Positions 1 through 7,933 of a stretch of DNA of 11,977 bases are shown one piece after another. The notes beneath the pieces are model-generated. The model was not told where the DNA came from. It did no database searches and saw only the letters and a list, made by a program, of their open reading frames with translations. How positions within the stretch are numbered: the first letter of the stretch is position 1; each line of letters starts with the position of its first letter. Both the position numbers and the translations under genes were made by a program. Origin of the DNA: Dysgonamonadaceae bacterium (GTDB lineage: Bacteria; Bacteroidota; Bacteroidia; Bacteroidales; Azobacteroidaceae); the NCBI GenBank assembly GCA_031255425.1, contig JAIRSN010000004.1, positions 1 through 11,977 of the forward strand, written 5' to 3'.

Positions 1-1
1 A

Positions 2-1477
2 AAGCGCTTTCACGATACATATCACAACGAAACGGTTATCCTGAAAGCCGGACTGGTCAATAAAAAATTTGCAGACAGGTTTGTTTTCAATCTCAATCTG
101 GGACAAAGTTACAGGGAAACGCAAAATGGCGTTCGTCAGGATATTGTTTACGGACAGAAGCACAGCAAAAGCCGGACGCTGATGCCTTCGGTACAGTATA
201 TTAAACGCAACCTTTTCATAGACGGACTTGATTTGAGGCTGACGGCAAATTTCAACAAAAACACATCGCACAATATAGATACGGCAAGGTATGAATACAA
301 CTGGCGCGGCGGATCGCGATACAATAATGGCAAACTCGGCGAACAGAACTACCAGGATTCGGAATACGAAAACAGGAACTGGAATACAACATTTAACGCC
401 GCTTACCGCATCAACGGCCGCCAGTCGCTGATGCTGAACGATGTATTGACCGATTTCGACCGTAACACACGCGCTACCGCTTTCGATGCTACGCTTGTTG
501 CTACCGATACAATGCCCAAAGTGTCGCGGAAAAATGTCGCCGGACTTTCCTACAGGTTCAATTATGACAATAAATGGAACGTTTCGGTCTTCGGAAAACA
601 TTATCTTCAATACAGCAAAGGACCAAAGGCGTCCGACGACGGGCGCAGTTATCTGCTCGCCGAAGAATCGTTCTCGGCTACGGGTTACGGAATTGCCGGA
701 ACTGTCTTTTTCCTGAAAGATTTGCAGGTAAAACTGTCGTACGAAAAAGCCTACCGCCTGCCGACCGACAGCGAACTCTTCGGCGACGAAGACCTCGAAC
801 ACGGCTCCGCCGGACTGAAAGCGGAAAACAGCGACAACTACAACCTCAACCTGTCGTTCAACAAGGGAATCAACCGCAGGCATTTCATTTATGCAGATGC
901 CGGATTTATTCTCCGTAACACAAAAGACTATATCCGCCGCGTTACGGAAGCGGTTTCAAACAAATATTTTGCCACGCATATCAATCACGGATATGTCCGC
1001 AATACGGGCGTCAACGGCGAATTGCGCTACTCGTATGCAAACCTTGTTTCAACAGGCGTAAACGTTACGTATCAGAATATCCGCGATAATGAAAAGAAAA
1101 CAATGAGTTCGGCGGCAAGTACTACCTATAGAGTCCGGATACCGAATATTCCCTACTTTTTTGCCAATGGCGATGCAGAATTGAAGCTGCAAAATTTCCT
1201 CCATAAAAAGAATCACTTGAATATCGGCTATGCGGCAAATTATGTCCACGAATTTTCGCTTTATTCCGAAAATCACGGCGCTTCCGGCAAAAAAACGGTT
1301 CCTTCGCAGTTTTCACATGACCTCAGCGTAACTTACATTATCGCCGACGGACGCTACAACGTAGCTCTCGAATGTCGAAACCTGACCGATGCTAAACTGT
1401 ACGACAATTTCAGCCTGCAAAAACCCGGAAGGGCTTTTTATGTCAAAATCAGATATTTTTTTATCAGTAACAAGTAA
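2..1477 (+). CDS. TonB-dependent outer-membrane receptor, C-terminal part (5' end outside window)
   Basis: This is a partial gene. The frame is open from base 2, so the ATG at 182 is internal and not the start. The 491 visible residues are the C-terminal part of the beta-barrel; full-length receptors are usually 650-800 residues, so the plug domain and TonB box lie upstream. The sequence shows alternating polar/aromatic strand patterns and a block around 730-860 (YEKAYRLPT, then ELFGDEDLEHG, then LKAENSDNYNLNLSF) typical of Bacteroidota ferric-siderophore and heme receptors. The end (GRAFYVKIRYFF plus ISNK) resembles the aromatic-rich terminal strand, with a short extra tail. It would bind a ferric chelate at the cell surface and pass it to the periplasm using TonB energy. 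The DUF4374 lipoprotein gene starts 27 bases downstream, so the two are probably co-transcribed, as in XusA-XusB. The exact substrate cannot be read from this part. Confidence 0.93.
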   Translation, partial: KRFHDTYHNETVILKAGLVNKKFADRFVFNLNLGQSYRETQNGVRQDIVYGQKHSKSRTLMPSVQYIKRNLFIDGLDLRLTANFNKNTSHNIDTARYEYNWRGGSRYNNGKLGEQNYQDSEYENRNWNTTFNAAYRINGRQSLMLNDVLTDFDRNTRATAFDATLVATDTMPKVSRKNVAGLSYRFNYDNKWNVSVFGKHYLQYSKGPKASDDGRSYLLAEESFSATGYGIAGTVFFLKDLQVKLSYEKAYRLPTDSELFGDEDLEHGSAGLKAENSDNYNLNLSFNKGINRRHFIYADAGFILRNTKDYIRRVTEAVSNKYFATHINHGYVRNTGVNGELRYSYANLVSTGVNVTYQNIRDNEKKTMSSAASTTYRVRIPNIPYFFANGDAELKLQNFLHKKNHLNIGYAANYVHEFSLYSENHGASGKKTVPSQFSHDLSVTYIIADGRYNVALECRNLTDAKLYDNFSLQKPGRAFYVKIRYFFISNK

Positions 1478-1504
1478 CATATTAATAATTTAAATTAAAA
1501 GGAA

Positions 1505-2800
1505 ATGAAGAAAAAATTAGTTTTAAGTTTTTTAGCGGCATTATGTCTTTTTGTCGCATCGTGTGATAAAGACGACAACAATCCCGTAGAGGAGCCTGTC
1601 GTCGAAGAACCGAAAGGTTCTTTCGTAATCGTAGCAACCAGTGGCGAAGCCTCTTACCTGCTTCAAGCCGACGATTTGAAGTCGGGAGAAATGACGATTG
1701 TCAATTCCGGTCTGGAAACCGACAACGGTACCGAATGGGAATTTAACAGCGGCAAGTATCTTTACCGCTTGCAGTACAATCAGGGAAATGCAGGTACAAG
1801 TTCGTCGTATGTGCTGAACGCCGCCGGACAAATAGAAGAGCGAAGCATCGCCGTCGAGATCAGAAGCCGCTTTACGACACACGGATCTTACGGCAAATAC
1901 ATTGTAACGGCGGCAGCCGGCGCTACCGATACAAAAGACGCTGCCGAAAACGTGGCGCAGGGCGTTACGTTCACTTATATCGACGCCGAAGCGCAGACAC
2001 TGGCTACAAAAACAGTTGTAACCGAAAACTTCCTCGGCAACGGAGAGTACGTAACCTTTTCGGGCATCGCCGACATGGACGGCAAACTCTTTACCGCTGT
2101 TTGTCCGCTTGGAGTCAGCGCTTACGGAGCGGCGAACGGGGCAGGCGAAGTGCATAGCGGTACGGCTTTTCACGACAACGTGTGGATTGCGGTATTCGAT
2201 AACACCAATTTCACCAATCCCCGCATTATTAGCGACAACCGACTCAGTTATGCTACTACCCGCTTCCGCTCGCAGTATTACAGTAATATTGTAACGGACG
2301 ACCGGCGAAACCTGTACGTCTTTTCGTCTGCCTACGATAGCGAAACAACCAAACCGTCGGGTGTCCTGCGCATCAAGGCGGGAACGGAAACTTTCGACCC
2401 TTCCTTCTTTTTCAATATTGAAGAGGCAGCCGGAGGACGGCATCTTTACAAGGTCTTTTACATCACAGAAGATTATTTCCTGCTGCAATTATATACGGAA
2501 GCAGGGAAACCGGCTTCCGTCACCAGCAGCGATGCAAACCGTCTGGCTGTTTTCGATGCTGCCAACAAAACACTGCGCTGGGTAACAGGATTGCCAGGGG
2601 AGGACAATATCGGCAGTTTCGCCAAAAAATTCGTTGCAGATAAAGGTATTATTTATGTTCCGGTAGTGCCTGTCGATGCCGAAGGCTCACAACCGGCAAT
2701 CTATGCCATTGACCCTGTTACCGCAACAGCCACAAGGGGCATGGCCGTAACTTGTAACAGTATTGGCGCCACAGGAAAATTATTAATTCCGGAACAATAA
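1505..2800 (+). CDS. DUF4374 surface lipoprotein (XusB-like siderophore-binding partner)
   Basis: The product has 431 residues, normal for the DUF4374 family. Residues 1-19 form a lipoprotein signal peptide (MKKK, a hydrophobic core, then the lipobox VASC), with the acylated Cys at 20. The mature N-terminus is CDKDDNNPVEEP; this acidic stretch beside the Cys resembles the Bacteroidota lipoprotein export signal and predicts surface exposure. Blocks near residues 245-330 (RLSYATTRFRSQYYSN, GVLRIKAGTETFDP, FFFNIEEAAGGR) are strongly DUF4374-like, a fold expected to be propeller-like. The best known relative, B. thetaiotaomicron XusB, binds ferric enterobactin-type siderophores and works with the TonB receptor XusA. 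By analogy this protein captures a chelate for the receptor encoded just upstream. The next gene starts 15 bases after its stop. The family call is firm; the ligand is inferred. Confidence 0.92.
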   Translation: MKKKLVLSFLAALCLFVASCDKDDNNPVEEPVVEEPKGSFVIVATSGEASYLLQADDLKSGEMTIVNSGLETDNGTEWEFNSGKYLYRLQYNQGNAGTSSSYVLNAAGQIEERSIAVEIRSRFTTHGSYGKYIVTAAAGATDTKDAAENVAQGVTFTYIDAEAQTLATKTVVTENFLGNGEYVTFSGIADMDGKLFTAVCPLGVSAYGAANGAGEVHSGTAFHDNVWIAVFDNTNFTNPRIISDNRLSYATTRFRSQYYSNIVTDDRRNLYVFSSAYDSETTKPSGVLRIKAGTETFDPSFFFNIEEAAGGRHLYKVFYITEDYFLLQLYTEAGKPASVTSSDANRLAVFDAANKTLRWVTGLPGEDNIGSFAKKFVADKGIIYVPVVPVDAEGSQPAIYAIDPVTATATRGMAVTCNSIGATGKLLIPEQ

Positions 2801-2815
2801 TAAATCCGAAATATT

Positions 2816-3997
2816 ATGATTAAGTTATTATTTGATTTCATTCAGTTTCTGAACACCCTTGCGCCGTTGCTTATGGCGCTGGGTGTTCTTACATTCATCT
2901 TCCTGCTGCTGGCAAAATCAATCAAGAAACATGCGGTCATCTATTATGTTGTATTTGCCATACCTGCTATACTGTTCATTTTAAGGCAAATATTTTCGTC
3001 GTACGGAATAACTGTTTTTGAATTTTCGCGCGGCTCGATAATCGGCAGCATCCTTCGAGAATACATCCACGCATCGGGGTTTGCCTTTCCGTTGCTCGTC
3101 ATCATCATGTATATCGGCGCCCTGCCTGCGCAAAACAGGTATGTGAAACGACTGATGATGATTCGGAAAGAACTGTCGATTATTTCCGGTTTTCCCATAC
3201 TGATTCACACGTGGGTACGGCTGCGAATAGCTCTCGGCTCGTTCGACTACTTTTTCGGAAGCGGCGAGGCAGTAAGAGGCTCCGCTTTCTCGAATGCAAT
3301 TTATATGCTGGGAATCTTTATGGCAATACTCTTTCTCGTTCTTTGGGTAACGTCTTTCGATGCGGTGCATAAATGGCTGGGCGCTTCGCGGTGGAAGAAA
3401 GTTCAGCGATGGTCGTATGTGCTTTATGCCATGCTGTTTATCCATGCTATGGGCATACAGACCAACTCCATATTGAATCCCAGAGGAGGAAGAGGGACAC
3501 ATGCGTCTGCGGTTGAAGCAACTGTAATAACGACGGACGCAACCGCCAATCTCTTTGCTGAAAATCTGGGATTGCAGCAACAGGCGGGAAGTGGTGAACG
3601 TGGCAACAGAGGCGCAGTGCAACCTGCCGACAGTAGCAAACATTCCGAAGCGGCAAGAGGAGAACGCAGAGGCGGACGCGGCAACAGAAACACTGTGCAG
3701 CCGGCGACTGACAGCGGTAATCCGGAATTGCAGCAACGTGGCGGACACGACGAAGAACACGCTGAACACGGCGACAGAAACACCGTGCAGCCGGCAACCG
3801 GCAGTGGCGACCGTGCCGAATCGGCAAGACCGGTAAGCGGCGGCCGTCAGCAAAGTCAGAGCGCAGGCATTAACGTCAGTGCACAGACAAAACGATACGT
3901 ACATATCGCTTCCCTGCTCCTCGTTTTCGGCTCGTATCTGTACCTCCGGCTGAGAAAGGCAAAACAGGACACCGCTAAAAAAAACAGCAAACGGTAA
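2816..3997 (+). CDS. Ferric-reductase-like (MsrQ-type) membrane protein with repetitive periplasmic insert
   Basis: The product has 393 residues and about seven membrane segments: roughly 10-33, 40-60, 86-104, 120-140, 159-181, 200-216 and 363-379. The stretches RKELSIISGF..LIH131 and SFDAVHKWLGASRWKKVQRWSY..LFIH210 match the layout of ferric-reductase-like/MsrQ haem-b proteins, so H131 and H210 are candidate haem ligands. The usual His of the 'LHR' motif is Q197 here. Positively charged loops put residues about 221-357 in the periplasm. That segment is a low-complexity, repetitive Arg/Gly/Asn/Gln-rich linker with His/Asp/Glu clusters, and no standard family member I know carries it. In XusABC-type operons this slot is usually filled by a PepSY-type inner-membrane reductase; this protein may do the same job, reducing periplasmic ferric chelate. 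No NAD or flavin domain is visible. The family call is moderate and the function inferred. Confidence 0.72.
   Translation: MIKLLFDFIQFLNTLAPLLMALGVLTFIFLLLAKSIKKHAVIYYVVFAIPAILFILRQIFSSYGITVFEFSRGSIIGSILREYIHASGFAFPLLVIIMYIGALPAQNRYVKRLMMIRKELSIISGFPILIHTWVRLRIALGSFDYFFGSGEAVRGSAFSNAIYMLGIFMAILFLVLWVTSFDAVHKWLGASRWKKVQRWSYVLYAMLFIHAMGIQTNSILNPRGGRGTHASAVEATVITTDATANLFAENLGLQQQAGSGERGNRGAVQPADSSKHSEAARGERRGGRGNRNTVQPATDSGNPELQQRGGHDEEHAEHGDRNTVQPATGSGDRAESARPVSGGRQQSQSAGINVSAQTKRYVHIASLLLVFGSYLYLRLRKAKQDTAKKNSKR
3602..3810 (+). repeat. Three degenerate coding repeats inside the reductase-like gene
   Basis: Three related units begin at about 3602, 3680 and 3770. They encode GNRGAVQPADSS, GNRNTVQPATDSGN and GDRNTVQPATGSGD. 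The DNA of units 2 and 3 matches closely (both read ACAGAAACAC then GTGCAGCCGGC). A longer period is also visible: a Leu-Gln-Gln block precedes unit 1 (LQQQAG) and unit 3 (LQQRGG). The pattern suggests expansion by duplication of a disordered linker. Confidence 0.8.
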
Positions 3998-4035
3998 TGT
4001 TATTAGAGAACTTTCAAATCTGATTTATTTATGAT

Positions 4036-5814
4036 ATGAGTACCCTTCAAAAACTTCAATCCTACGCCGGCAACAGGAAAGCGCTGTTTCCGGTTTCGAT
4101 GGCGCTGTCGGCGCTGGCAGCGCTGGCGGGACTGTTGCCATACATTCTTATCTGGCTTATTGTCCGTGAACTGTTTGAGGCGGGCGGAAACGGCGGCGAA
4201 CTCGAACAGCGTATCATCCCGCTTGCATGGCAGGCTGTGGGCGCGGCTGTCGGTAGTGTTGCGATTTACTTTGCGGCATTGTGGTCGTCGCATCTTGCGG
4301 CGTTCAGGGTGGAATCGAACATCCGACGCGAAGCGATGCGGAAAATCGTCGCCATGCCGCTCGGCTTCTTCGACGGCCACACGAGCGGGCGCATCCGCAA
4401 AATCATCGACGACAATGCAAGTACGACGCACAGTTTTCTTGCGCACCAGCTACCCGATTTGGCGGCGACGGCACTGGTTCCGGTCGCTGTTATTGCGCTT
4501 GTTCTTGCCTTCGACTGGCGGCTGAGCATTGCCTGCCTCGTGCCGGTGATTATCGGCATAGCGTTCATGTCGTTTGCGATGGGAGAGAACGGGCGGCAAT
4601 TCATGCGCGACTACATGAATTCGCTCGAAGAAATGAACACCGAAGCGGTCGAATATGTACGTGGAATACCGGTCGTGAAAGTGTTCCAGCAAACGATTTT
4701 CTCCTTCAAAAACTTCCACCGCAGCATTATGAACTACAACCGGCTGGTGCTTCAATATACCCTGATGTGGGAAAAGCCGATGTCGGCTTACACAGTCTTC
4801 ATCAACAGCTTTGTGTTTTTCCTTGCGCCCGTCGCCATACTCTTAACCGGATATACGGGAAATTATGCCGCCGTGCTGCTCGATTTCTTCCTGTTCGTAC
4901 TGATTACGCCCGTCTTTTCGGGCTGCGTGATGAAAAGCATGTACCTTTTTCAGGCGATGGATTTGGCGGGACAGGCTGTCGACAGGATCGAAAGCCTTAC
5001 TGCGTACAAGCCGCTGACAATTCCTGTGAAGCCACAGCCAATGAACGGTTACGACATTCGTTTTCAAAACGTTTCCTTCACCTATCCGGGTATGACGAAG
5101 AAGGCGCTGGACGACGTCACGTTCCATGTCACGCAGGGCGAGACGGTGGCGCTCGTCGGCGCTTCGGGCAGCGGAAAAACGACGGTGGCGCGGCTTGTCG
5201 CCCGTTTCTGGGAAGCCTCCGAAGGACAGGTATGCACAGGCGGCGTTGATGTAAATGAAATCAATCCCGACGAGCTGATGCAGTCTGTTTCTTTTGTTTT
5301 CCAGAATACGCGCCTGTTCAAGACCACGCTGCTCGAAAACATCCGCTACGGTAACCCCGGCGCCACGCAGGAAGAGGTGGAGAACGCCGTTGATGCAGCG
5401 CAGTGCCGCGACATCGTCAACCGGCAGCCGCTCGGACTGAACGCCCGCATCGGCGCCGAAGGAACGTACCTTTCCGGCGGCGAACAGCAACGCATTCTCC
5501 TTGCCCGCGCCCTGCTGAAAAACGCCCCGATTGTCATCCTCGACGAGGCGACCGCCTTTGCCGACCCCGAAAGCGAGCATTTGATATACAAAGCCTTTTC
5601 TACCCTGTCGGAAGGCAAAACAACGCTGATGATTGCCCACCGGCTCACGAGCGTAACCGGCGCCGACCGGATTTTAGTCCTCGACAACGGACGAATCGCC
5701 GAATCGGGAACGCACGAAGAACTGCTCAACCAAAACGGGATGTACCTGAAGATGTGGAACGAATATCAACAGTCCGTGCAGTGGACGCTGAGAAAGGAGG
5801 TTTGCCATGCTTAA
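4036..5814 (+). CDS. ABC transporter half-protein (permease fused to ATPase), YbtP/IrtA-like, first subunit
   Basis: The product has 592 residues: a six-helix type I exporter-style membrane domain (about 15-310) followed by a nucleotide-binding domain (about 345-580). Visible motifs are Walker A GASGSGKTT (375-383), Q-loop Q423, signature LSGGEQQ (479-485), Walker B VILDE with catalytic E504, and the switch His H535. The D-loop region reads EATAFADPE rather than the common EATASLD; I recall this variant from the siderophore-importing YbtP/YbtQ and Irt-type ABC proteins. No N-terminal siderophore-interaction domain is present. The gene follows the reductase-like gene by 38 bases and overlaps the next ABC gene by 8 bases, so the two half-transporters very likely form a heterodimer. 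Placement behind a TonB receptor and a DUF4374 protein argues for inner-membrane import of a ferric chelate despite the exporter fold; export of a chelator is the alternative. Start chosen: ATG 4036, since the ATG at 4031 meets a stop at once. Confidence 0.9.
   Translation: MSTLQKLQSYAGNRKALFPVSMALSALAALAGLLPYILIWLIVRELFEAGGNGGELEQRIIPLAWQAVGAAVGSVAIYFAALWSSHLAAFRVESNIRREAMRKIVAMPLGFFDGHTSGRIRKIIDDNASTTHSFLAHQLPDLAATALVPVAVIALVLAFDWRLSIACLVPVIIGIAFMSFAMGENGRQFMRDYMNSLEEMNTEAVEYVRGIPVVKVFQQTIFSFKNFHRSIMNYNRLVLQYTLMWEKPMSAYTVFINSFVFFLAPVAILLTGYTGNYAAVLLDFFLFVLITPVFSGCVMKSMYLFQAMDLAGQAVDRIESLTAYKPLTIPVKPQPMNGYDIRFQNVSFTYPGMTKKALDDVTFHVTQGETVALVGASGSGKTTVARLVARFWEASEGQVCTGGVDVNEINPDELMQSVSFVFQNTRLFKTTLLENIRYGNPGATQEEVENAVDAAQCRDIVNRQPLGLNARIGAEGTYLSGGEQQRILLARALLKNAPIVILDEATAFADPESEHLIYKAFSTLSEGKTTLMIAHRLTSVTGADRILVLDNGRIAESGTHEELLNQNGMYLKMWNEYQQSVQWTLRKEVCHA
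5793..5800 (+). promoter_or_regulatory. Strong Shine-Dalgarno sequence for the second ABC gene
   Basis: AAAGGAGG lies 6 bases before the ATG at 5807, inside the last codons of the first ABC gene. It supports this start and suggests coupled translation of the two half-transporters. Bacteroidota genes usually lack such a strong site, and none of the other starts in this operon shows one. Confidence 0.65.
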
Positions 5815-7546
5815 TACAATCAAAAAAAGATTCGCCCTCTCGACCAAAGGCGCAAAAGATTTCTGCAAGGGAGTGTTGATGACCACCCTGTTCAACCTGG
5901 CGCTGATGCTGCCCGCCGTATTTGTCTTCCTGTTTCTGGACGATTATTTGCGTCCCGTGTTTGCGCCGTCGGCAAGCGTCCTGCACGGCGTGATTTACTA
6001 CACAGTGACGGGCATTGCCTTTATGCTGTTGATGTATGTAATAGCGATATTTCAGTACCGCAGTACTTTTATTACCGTTTATGACGAAAGTGCCGCCCGA
6101 CGCATCTCGCTTGCGGAAAAACTGCGCAAGCTGCCCCTGGCGTATTTCAGCGAGAAAAACCTGTCGGACCTCACCGCTACTATTATGGACGACTGTACCG
6201 ACCTTGAGCATACCTTTTCGCACGCCGTACCGCAGCTCTTTGCCTCCGTCGCCGCCATCCTGCTTATCACCACAGGGCTGTTTTTCTACAACTGGCAATT
6301 GACGCTGGCCATGTTTTGGGTCGTACCGCTGGCAACGGCGATCATTCTAATTGCCAAAAAGAAAACGGGACGCCTCAACAGGATTTATTATCAAAGCAAA
6401 CGCGACGTAAGCGAACATATTCAGGAAGGGCTTGACTGTATCCGCGAAATCAAATCCTGCAACCGCGAAGCAGACTATATCGAACAGTTGAACGCAAAAA
6501 TCGACTTCAACGAGAAAATGCAGACACGCGGCGAACTGTTTATCGGAGTGATGGTCAACGTTTCGCAAAGCGTCCTGAAGCTGGGGATGGCAAGCGTCGT
6601 TATTGTCGGCGCGGGATTGCTCGCCCGCAGTGCGATCGACCTGTTCACTTACCTGATATTTATCCTCGTCGCTTCGCGGATATACGCTCCGGTGGAAGAG
6701 GTATTCAACAACCTGATGGCGCTGTTTTTCCTCGACGTCCGCATCAACCGCATGAACGAGATGGAAGCCTTGCCGGTTCAGCAGGGAACGACCGCTTTCG
6801 AACCCGACGGCTTCGACATCGAGTTCCGGAATGTGACTTTTGAATACGAACAAGGGAAACCCGTGCTGCAAAACGTATCCTTCATTGCGCGGCAGGGCGA
6901 GATCACGGCGCTGGTCGGTCGCTCGGGCAGCGGAAAAAGCACGGCGGCACGCCTTGCCGCCCGCTTCTGGGACGTCCGGTCGGGAAAAATCCTGTTCGGC
7001 GGCTGCGACGTCGGCGCAGTTGACCCCGAAACGCTGCTGAAATATTTTTCGGTCGTCTTTCAGGATGTCGTGCTGTTCAACGCCTCCATCATGGACAACA
7101 TACGGATCGGACGCCGTGACGCATCGGACGAAGATGTGTTGTCAGCCGCCCGTCTTGCCTGTTGCGACGAGTTCGCGTGCCGGATGCCGCAGGGCTATCA
7201 CACCGTCATCGGCGAGAACGGCGAAACGCTGTCGGGCGGCGAACGTCAGCGTGTTTCCATCGCCCGCGCCCTGCTGAAAGATGCGCCCATCGTCCTCCTC
7301 GACGAAGCCACCGCATCGCTCGACGTTGAAAACGAAACCCGCATACAGACGGGCATCTCGACGTTGATACGCAATAAAACCGTACTGGTTATCGCCCACC
7401 GGATGCGCACGGTAGCCAGCGCAGACAAAATCGTCGTCCTCGACAACGGCGCCGTCGCCGAAAGCGGCGCTCCCAAAACGCTCCTCGCCGCCAAAGGGAT
7501 TTTTGCAGAGATGATTGAACGGCAAAGGACAGGGAGCAAAGAATAA
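5807..7546 (+). CDS. ABC transporter half-protein (permease fused to ATPase), YbtQ/IrtB-like, second subunit
   Basis: The product has 579 residues: an exporter-type membrane domain of about six helices (roughly 20-300) and a nucleotide-binding domain (about 340-570). Motifs are Walker A GRSGSGKST (371-379), Q-loop Q419, signature LSGGERQ (475-481), Walker B IVLLDE with E500, and switch His H531. Its D-loop segment is the canonical EATASLDVE, unlike its partner's EATAFADPE, so the predicted heterodimer is asymmetric there although both ATP sites keep their catalytic Glu. The start overlaps the end of the first ABC gene by 8 bases and has its own strong Shine-Dalgarno site. It is the last gene of the operon; a hairpin terminator lies about 325 bases further on. 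The proposed role is moving a ferric chelate, or less likely exporting one, across the inner membrane with its partner. This is one of the more GC-rich stretches (7201-7260 has 38 G/C of 60). Confidence 0.9.
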   Translation: MLNTIKKRFALSTKGAKDFCKGVLMTTLFNLALMLPAVFVFLFLDDYLRPVFAPSASVLHGVIYYTVTGIAFMLLMYVIAIFQYRSTFITVYDESAARRISLAEKLRKLPLAYFSEKNLSDLTATIMDDCTDLEHTFSHAVPQLFASVAAILLITTGLFFYNWQLTLAMFWVVPLATAIILIAKKKTGRLNRIYYQSKRDVSEHIQEGLDCIREIKSCNREADYIEQLNAKIDFNEKMQTRGELFIGVMVNVSQSVLKLGMASVVIVGAGLLARSAIDLFTYLIFILVASRIYAPVEEVFNNLMALFFLDVRINRMNEMEALPVQQGTTAFEPDGFDIEFRNVTFEYEQGKPVLQNVSFIARQGEITALVGRSGSGKSTAARLAARFWDVRSGKILFGGCDVGAVDPETLLKYFSVVFQDVVLFNASIMDNIRIGRRDASDEDVLSAARLACCDEFACRMPQGYHTVIGENGETLSGGERQRVSIARALLKDAPIVLLDEATASLDVENETRIQTGISTLIRNKTVLVIAHRMRTVASADKIVVLDNGAVAESGAPKTLLAAKGIFAEMIERQRTGSKE

Positions 7547-7933
7547 CGATTAAAAATCTTGGAAAAATATCATACCCGAACAATGAAGATTTGCTTGCCG
7601 CTATCGGGAAACAGGAGGTGCTTTTTGGAATTCTCGACCAGGAAGTTAAACAATTTCTAATGGAAAAACTGTCAATAAAAAACATTCATGTAATAAACGC
7701 TTTGACTTTTATATGTCTCCCTTTAAGAGTAATTGATTAAATAATAGGTAAAATGGACAGTATCAGGCAAACGAAACATACGGAAAGTTAAAACAGGAAA
7801 AACGGACAAAAACCACCCTAACCGGAACGGATGTTAGCATGTAAACAACCCAATAATATTAAATGTAAGGCAAAGAGCTTCCCGCCAGAATGTGGGAGGC
7901 TCTTTTTTTATCAATCACGAAATTTATAAACAC
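7547..7933 (+). other. Intergenic region between iron operon and RteC-like gene; possible gene remnant
   Basis: This 387-base stretch has no convincing complete gene. One frame is open from the end of the ABC gene through 7549 to a TAA at 7738-7740 (63 codons from 7549). Its translation looks protein-like, containing ISYPNNEDLLAAIGKQEVLF, GILDQEVKQF and INALTFICLPLRVID, but the first in-frame ATG is at 7660, leaving only 26 codons. It may be a decayed or truncated gene; I do not recognise it. From 7741 to 7870 I see only A-rich sequence with no promoter match. A terminator occupies 7872-7909, and 24 bases then separate it from the ATG at 7934. Confidence 0.5.
7872..7909 (+). terminator. Rho-independent terminator (or attenuator) upstream of the RteC-like gene
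   Basis: A 12-pair stem joins AAAGAGCTTCCC (7872-7883) to GGGAGGCTCTTT (7894-7905), with a single G-U pair and a 10-base loop, followed by T residues to 7909. It could end the iron operon. It sits only 24 bases before the next ATG, so it could also act as a leader attenuator for that gene. Confidence 0.82.

Noticed and set aside
182..184. ATG at 182 as the start of the TonB receptor gene
   Set aside because: The frame is open back to base 2 and its translation continues the beta-barrel pattern, so this Met is internal.
1541..2488. Long antisense frame (315 codons) opposite the DUF4374 gene
   Set aside because: It is a shadow of a well-supported family gene, with Cys/Arg-rich composition and no recognisable motif.
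2981..3904. Long antisense frame (307 codons) opposite the reductase-like gene
   Set aside because: Its repeats and Cys/Ser/Arg bias come from the GC-rich coding repeats on the other strand; the + strand frame has coherent membrane segments.
4281..5249. 322-codon frame within the first ABC gene on the same strand
   Set aside because: It is an off-frame reading of a gene with complete ABC motifs, with Arg/His-rich noise and no domain.
7892..7894. GTG start for the RteC-like protein
   Set aside because: It falls within the terminator hairpin, and the residues it would add (MGGSFFINHEIYKH) are terminator-encoded.
7547..7933. ICE attachment site or tRNA
   Set aside because: I found no tRNA-like fold, no integrase and no convincing direct-repeat attachment core here; a boundary remains only a hypothesis.
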